DNA from: a bacterium
GTDB lineage: Bacteria > Bacteroidota > Rhodothermia > Balneolales > M1805
NCBI GenBank assembly: GCA_006226965.1
Contig: SBGQ01000049.1
Span: forward strand, 1-38,967
Direction of reading: 5' to 3'
DNA: 38,967 bases
The notes under the pieces were generated by a model, which ran no database searches, was not told the origin of the DNA, and worked only from the letters and a program-made list of their open reading frames with translations. Positions 36,222 to 38,967 of this stretch are shown piece by piece (position 1 is the stretch's first letter; the number at the start of each line of letters is the position of its first letter). The position numbers and the translations under genes were made by a program.

Positions 36222-38039
36222 ATGTCAGAAGAAACAAAAACTCAAACTGAAGAAACAACAAAAACTGCTACAGTTGACACTGTTGAGCGTCACATTTTCA
36301 CTGGTGAAATCGAAGGTGATGTAATCAAATTAGAGGATCTTGATAGCATGACCGATTACACTAAAGACGAATTTGCGTCTTTAATGAACATGTATGAAGG
36401 TACGTTGAATGCTATCACTGAAAAAGAAATTGTATCAGGTACTATCGTTGGTATCGACGAGAAATACGTAATTATTGATATCGGATTCAAATCTGAAGGT
36501 ATTATTCCTTTGAACGAATTCCGTCATCCTGATAAAATCAAAATCGGTGATGAAGTAGAAGTATTTCTTGATAAAGTAGAAGACCGCGAAGGTCAATTAG
36601 TTCTCTCTCGTAAAAAAGCTGACACCTTACGTGTATGGCAATTCATCGAAGAGGCTTACAACGAACAAAAAATTATCGAAGGTTTCATCAAACGCCGTAT
36701 CAAAGGCGGTATGGTTGTGGATATCGATGGTATCGACGCCTTCTTACCAGGTTCTCAAATTGACGTTCGTCCTGTTCGCGATTTCGACGCGTATGTTGGT
36801 AAAACCATGGAATTCATGGTTGTTAAACTCAACATGTCTAGCGAAAACGTTGTTGTTTCTCACCGTGCTATCGTTGAGTCTGATCTTGAAGAGCAACGCT
36901 CTCAAATCCTCCAAAGCATGGAGCCAGGTCAAATTCTCGAAGGTCACGTTAAAAACATTACCGATTTCGGTGTGTTCATCGATCTTGGTGGTGTTGATGG
37001 TTTATTACACATCACAGACCTTTCTTGGGGCCGTGTTGAGCACCCAAATGAAATCGTTAAACTCGATCAGAAATTAAACGTTGTTGTTTTAGAATTTGAC
37101 GAGAATACTAAACGTATTTCTTTAGGTCTCAAACAATTACAGCCACATCCATGGGATGGTATCGACGGTAAATATCCTGAAGGAATGAAAGTTCAGGGTC
37201 GTGTGGTATCTATCGCTGATTACGGTGCTTTCATCGAATTAGAGCGTGGTGTTGAAGGTCTTGTACACATTTCTGAAATGAGCTGGACACAGCACATTAA
37301 GCACCCATCTCAATTAGTTGAGAAAAACCAAATGATTGAGTGCGTTGTGTTAAACATCAGCAAAGAAGACAAAAAAATCTCTCTTGGTGTTAAACAATTA
37401 GAAAACGATCCATGGCAAAACCTCTTAGAGAAATACCCAATTAACTCTAAGCACAAAGGTACAGTTCGCAACTTAACCAACTTTGGTGTGTTTGTTGAAT
37501 TAGAGCCAGGTATCGACGGTTTAATCCACGTTTCTGACTTAAGCTGGACTGATAAAATCAACCATCCGAATGACGTAGTTCAAAAAGGTGATGTAATTGA
37601 TGTAGTTATTCTTGCAGTTGATTTCGAAAACCGCAGAATTACTTTAGGTCACAAGCAAATCGGTGAAAACCCATGGGAAAAATACTTAGTTGAATTTGCA
37701 AAAGGCAACGAAGTTGACGCCGTAGTGGTTCGTACTACCGATAAAGGCGCTTTCTTAGCTTTAGGTTTAGGTGCAGAAGCATTCTTACCAAAAGATGAAG
37801 CTGAAGGCGAATTAGCAGTTGAAACTTCACTCAAAGTTGTAGTAACTGATATTGATGAGAACAATAAAACCATCAATGTGAGCCAAAAACAATTAGGTAA
37901 AGTGAAAAAAGGCAAGCCTAAAAAACAAAAAACATCTGAGCCTGATGCATTGACTTTAGGTGAGATGTCAGGTTTAGCTGATTTGAAAAAAGAATTAGCT
38001 GAAAAAGAAGCTGCTGAAAAAGCAGATTCAGCTGAATAA
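36222..38039 (+). CDS. rpsA: 30S ribosomal protein S1
   Basis: Binds mRNA and helps start translation on the small subunit. The 605-residue protein contains six S1 (OB-fold) repeats at about 68-131, 149-215, 236-304, 322-392, 409-478 and 496-557; the central four have the strict GVFVELEPGIDGLIHVSDLSW-type pattern, while 1, 2 and 6 are more divergent, as in other S1 proteins. The N-terminus is an acidic, threonine-rich tail and the C-terminus a lysine/glutamate-rich tail. Strong codon bias (GGT, CGT, AAC) fits high expression. It is 61 bp downstream of cmk and ends at a strong terminator. With six repeats it is full-length S1, not a short S1-like protein. Confidence 0.97.
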   Translation: MSEETKTQTEETTKTATVDTVERHIFTGEIEGDVIKLEDLDSMTDYTKDEFASLMNMYEGTLNAITEKEIVSGTIVGIDEKYVIIDIGFKSEGIIPLNEFRHPDKIKIGDEVEVFLDKVEDREGQLVLSRKKADTLRVWQFIEEAYNEQKIIEGFIKRRIKGGMVVDIDGIDAFLPGSQIDVRPVRDFDAYVGKTMEFMVVKLNMSSENVVVSHRAIVESDLEEQRSQILQSMEPGQILEGHVKNITDFGVFIDLGGVDGLLHITDLSWGRVEHPNEIVKLDQKLNVVVLEFDENTKRISLGLKQLQPHPWDGIDGKYPEGMKVQGRVVSIADYGAFIELERGVEGLVHISEMSWTQHIKHPSQLVEKNQMIECVVLNISKEDKKISLGVKQLENDPWQNLLEKYPINSKHKGTVRNLTNFGVFVELEPGIDGLIHVSDLSWTDKINHPNDVVQKGDVIDVVILAVDFENRRITLGHKQIGENPWEKYLVEFAKGNEVDAVVVRTTDKGAFLALGLGAEAFLPKDEAEGELAVETSLKVVVTDIDENNKTINVSQKQLGKVKKGKPKKQKTSEPDALTLGEMSGLADLKKELAEKEAAEKADSAE

Positions 38040-38061
38040 TTCCTGCTAATTAGGAAATTCG

Positions 38062-38093
38062 AAGGGAAGTTGAGCAATCAGCTTCCCTTTTTT
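38062..38093 (+). terminator. Rho-independent terminator of rpsA
   Basis: AAGGGAAGTTGA (38062-38073) pairs with TCAGCTTCCCTT (38078-38089) over 12 bp with one wobble and a GCAA loop of the stable GNRA type, then T residues. It lies 23 nt after the stop. Confidence 0.92.
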
Positions 38094-38141
38094 ATTTGGG
38101 AATGGGTAACAAAGAGAATAAGAAATGAGAGTTTTTGGGGA

Positions 38142-38837
38142 TTAGTCAGCGATATTTAAAAAATCCAATAACTGCTGAAAATCGTTAAAATGAAGCTTAG
38201 TTAAAGCAAGTTTATCAGCGTCTGTCTCATTAGTAAACCAAGCTACATCCCATCCAAAACCGGAGCCACCCAATACATCACTGGAGTATGAATCACCTAC
38301 ATAAAGTATTTCATTAGATTGAAAGCCCGAAATAGTAGTTGCCGCTTCAAAGATCCCCGCTTGTGGTTTCATAATTCCAACGTCTTCCGAAATTACAATC
38401 TTAATTTCTGGCGTGTCTAAATTAAATTTCTTGAGTTTAATGCGTTGTGTTTCAGCAAACCCATTCGTCAGAATTCCTACAGGATAATGTTTTTTGATGG
38501 TTTCAAAAGCTTTTTGTGCACCTTTAATCCAAGTCCAATGTTCCTGATACCGTTCCATATAACGATCACCAACTTCCTGCCAAGAAGATGTAGATTCAAT
38601 ACGGAATAGAGTGCGTTCAAAACGAGTACGTTGAAGCTCATCTCTATCTATTTCACCACGACCGTACATTTCCCACAAAAAGACATTGATATGGTGATAA
38701 GTCTCTTGCAGTTGCTCAATGGTTACCAATTTGTTGAGTTCAAACTCTTGCCAAATATCAGCGAGAGCGAGCTTTTCAGCTTTTCTGTGATTTAATAAGG
38801 TGTCATCAAGATCAAAATAAATAAAACGGTAAGCCAT
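38142..38837 (-). CDS. yjjG: HAD-family nucleotidase, YjjG-like
   Basis: A 231-residue haloacid dehalogenase phosphohydrolase. Motif I is YFDLDDTL with nucleophile D9 and D11; motif II ILTNGFAETQRIKLKKF; motif III lysine in GIMKPQAGIFE; motif IV YVGDSYSSDVLG. The TNGFxxxQxxKL pattern is typical of the YjjG group, which dephosphorylates pyrimidine nucleoside monophosphates, including non-canonical ones. The helical cap follows motif I. It stands alone, convergent with rpsA, and is followed by no obvious terminator of its own. Substrate is inferred from the subfamily; other small phosphates are possible. Confidence 0.85.
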   Translation of the reverse strand: MAYRFIYFDLDDTLLNHRKAEKLALADIWQEFELNKLVTIEQLQETYHHINVFLWEMYGRGEIDRDELQRTRFERTLFRIESTSSWQEVGDRYMERYQEHWTWIKGAQKAFETIKKHYPVGILTNGFAETQRIKLKKFNLDTPEIKIVISEDVGIMKPQAGIFEAATTISGFQSNEILYVGDSYSSDVLGGSGFGWDVAWFTNETDADKLALTKLHFNDFQQLLDFLNIAD

Positions 38838-38940
38838 TGCTATGAATTGAAAAGGTGATAAATAAAAAACGAGATTTCAGGTGTTTAGACTGAATAGTTT
38901 TAATCCAGTTTAATTATTTCAAAATAGGTTTATGAAACAG

Positions 38941-38967
38941 CGGAGAGAGAGGGATTCGAACCCTCGA
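38941..38967 (-). tRNA. tRNA-Ser, 3' part, cut by the window edge
   Basis: Reading the minus strand gives a T-arm GAGGG-TTCGAAT-CCCTC and a 3' acceptor strand TCTCTCC with discriminator G, the usual tRNA-Ser 3' end. CCA is not encoded. The anticodon lies outside the window, so the isotype rests on the acceptor and discriminator only. Confidence 0.75.

Noticed and set aside
36631-37077. 148-codon open frame within rpsA
   Set aside because: It is in another frame of a strongly biased, clearly real S1 gene and has no protein-like features of its own.

Overview
The window is AT-rich chromosomal DNA, most likely from a member of the Bacteroidota. That placement is an inference. It rests on type III glutamine synthetase, a DUF4175 coiled-coil protein, an ATP-dependent DNA ligase paired with its dedicated beta-CASP exonuclease, an S1 protein gene directly behind cmk, a small exosortase with a companion membrane protein, Bacteroidota-style lipoprotein signals and at least one TTTG/TAnnTTTG promoter. 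Almost all of the DNA is ordinary housekeeping and envelope chromosome. I see no transposase, integrase, phage gene, CRISPR array or defence cluster. A type or species cannot be named from this sequence alone.

Layout: (1) 1-2382, glutamine synthetase III with its terminator. (2) 2383-2755, a non-coding stretch with a 13-bp inverted repeat and nine tandem copies of a 7-bp unit. (3) 2756-7571 (minus), an operon of alanine dehydrogenase, a PAS/GAF histidine kinase and a receiver-first histidine kinase. (4) rsmA (plus), converging on two coupled lipoprotein genes (minus), one of which is a thioredoxin fold without cysteines. (5) 9708-13810 (minus), a tight operon of oxyR, a small membrane protein, a DNA exonuclease and an ATP-dependent DNA ligase. 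(6) 13995-15605 (plus), acylphosphatase, RNA 2',3'-cyclic phosphodiesterase and a short-chain dehydrogenase, followed by dnaE. (7) GTP-dependent PEP carboxykinase (minus) and the DUF4175 protein (plus). (8) 25077-30825, an envelope-polysaccharide neighbourhood: sugar transferase, a secreted protein and a glycosyltransferase on one side of a six-tRNA array; a CapD-like epimerase, an exosortase and its partner on the other. (9) clpC, gpmI and rpsT (minus), then cmk and rpsA (plus), a YjjG-like HAD phosphatase (minus) and the 3' end of a tRNA-Ser cut by the window edge.

How the genes fit together: the polysaccharide genes and the exosortase plausibly serve one surface-assembly function, although no exosortase substrate is encoded here. 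The OxyR operon suggests that a peroxide sensor is co-transcribed with a DNA end-processing and sealing pair. The two kinases beside alanine dehydrogenase look like a cytoplasmic sensing relay with no output regulator in view. Nothing here is a clear-cut new system. The best leads are the OxyR/repair operon, the exosortase module, the kinase relay, the cysteine-free thioredoxin lipoprotein and the clpC terminator that corrects the start of the epimerase.
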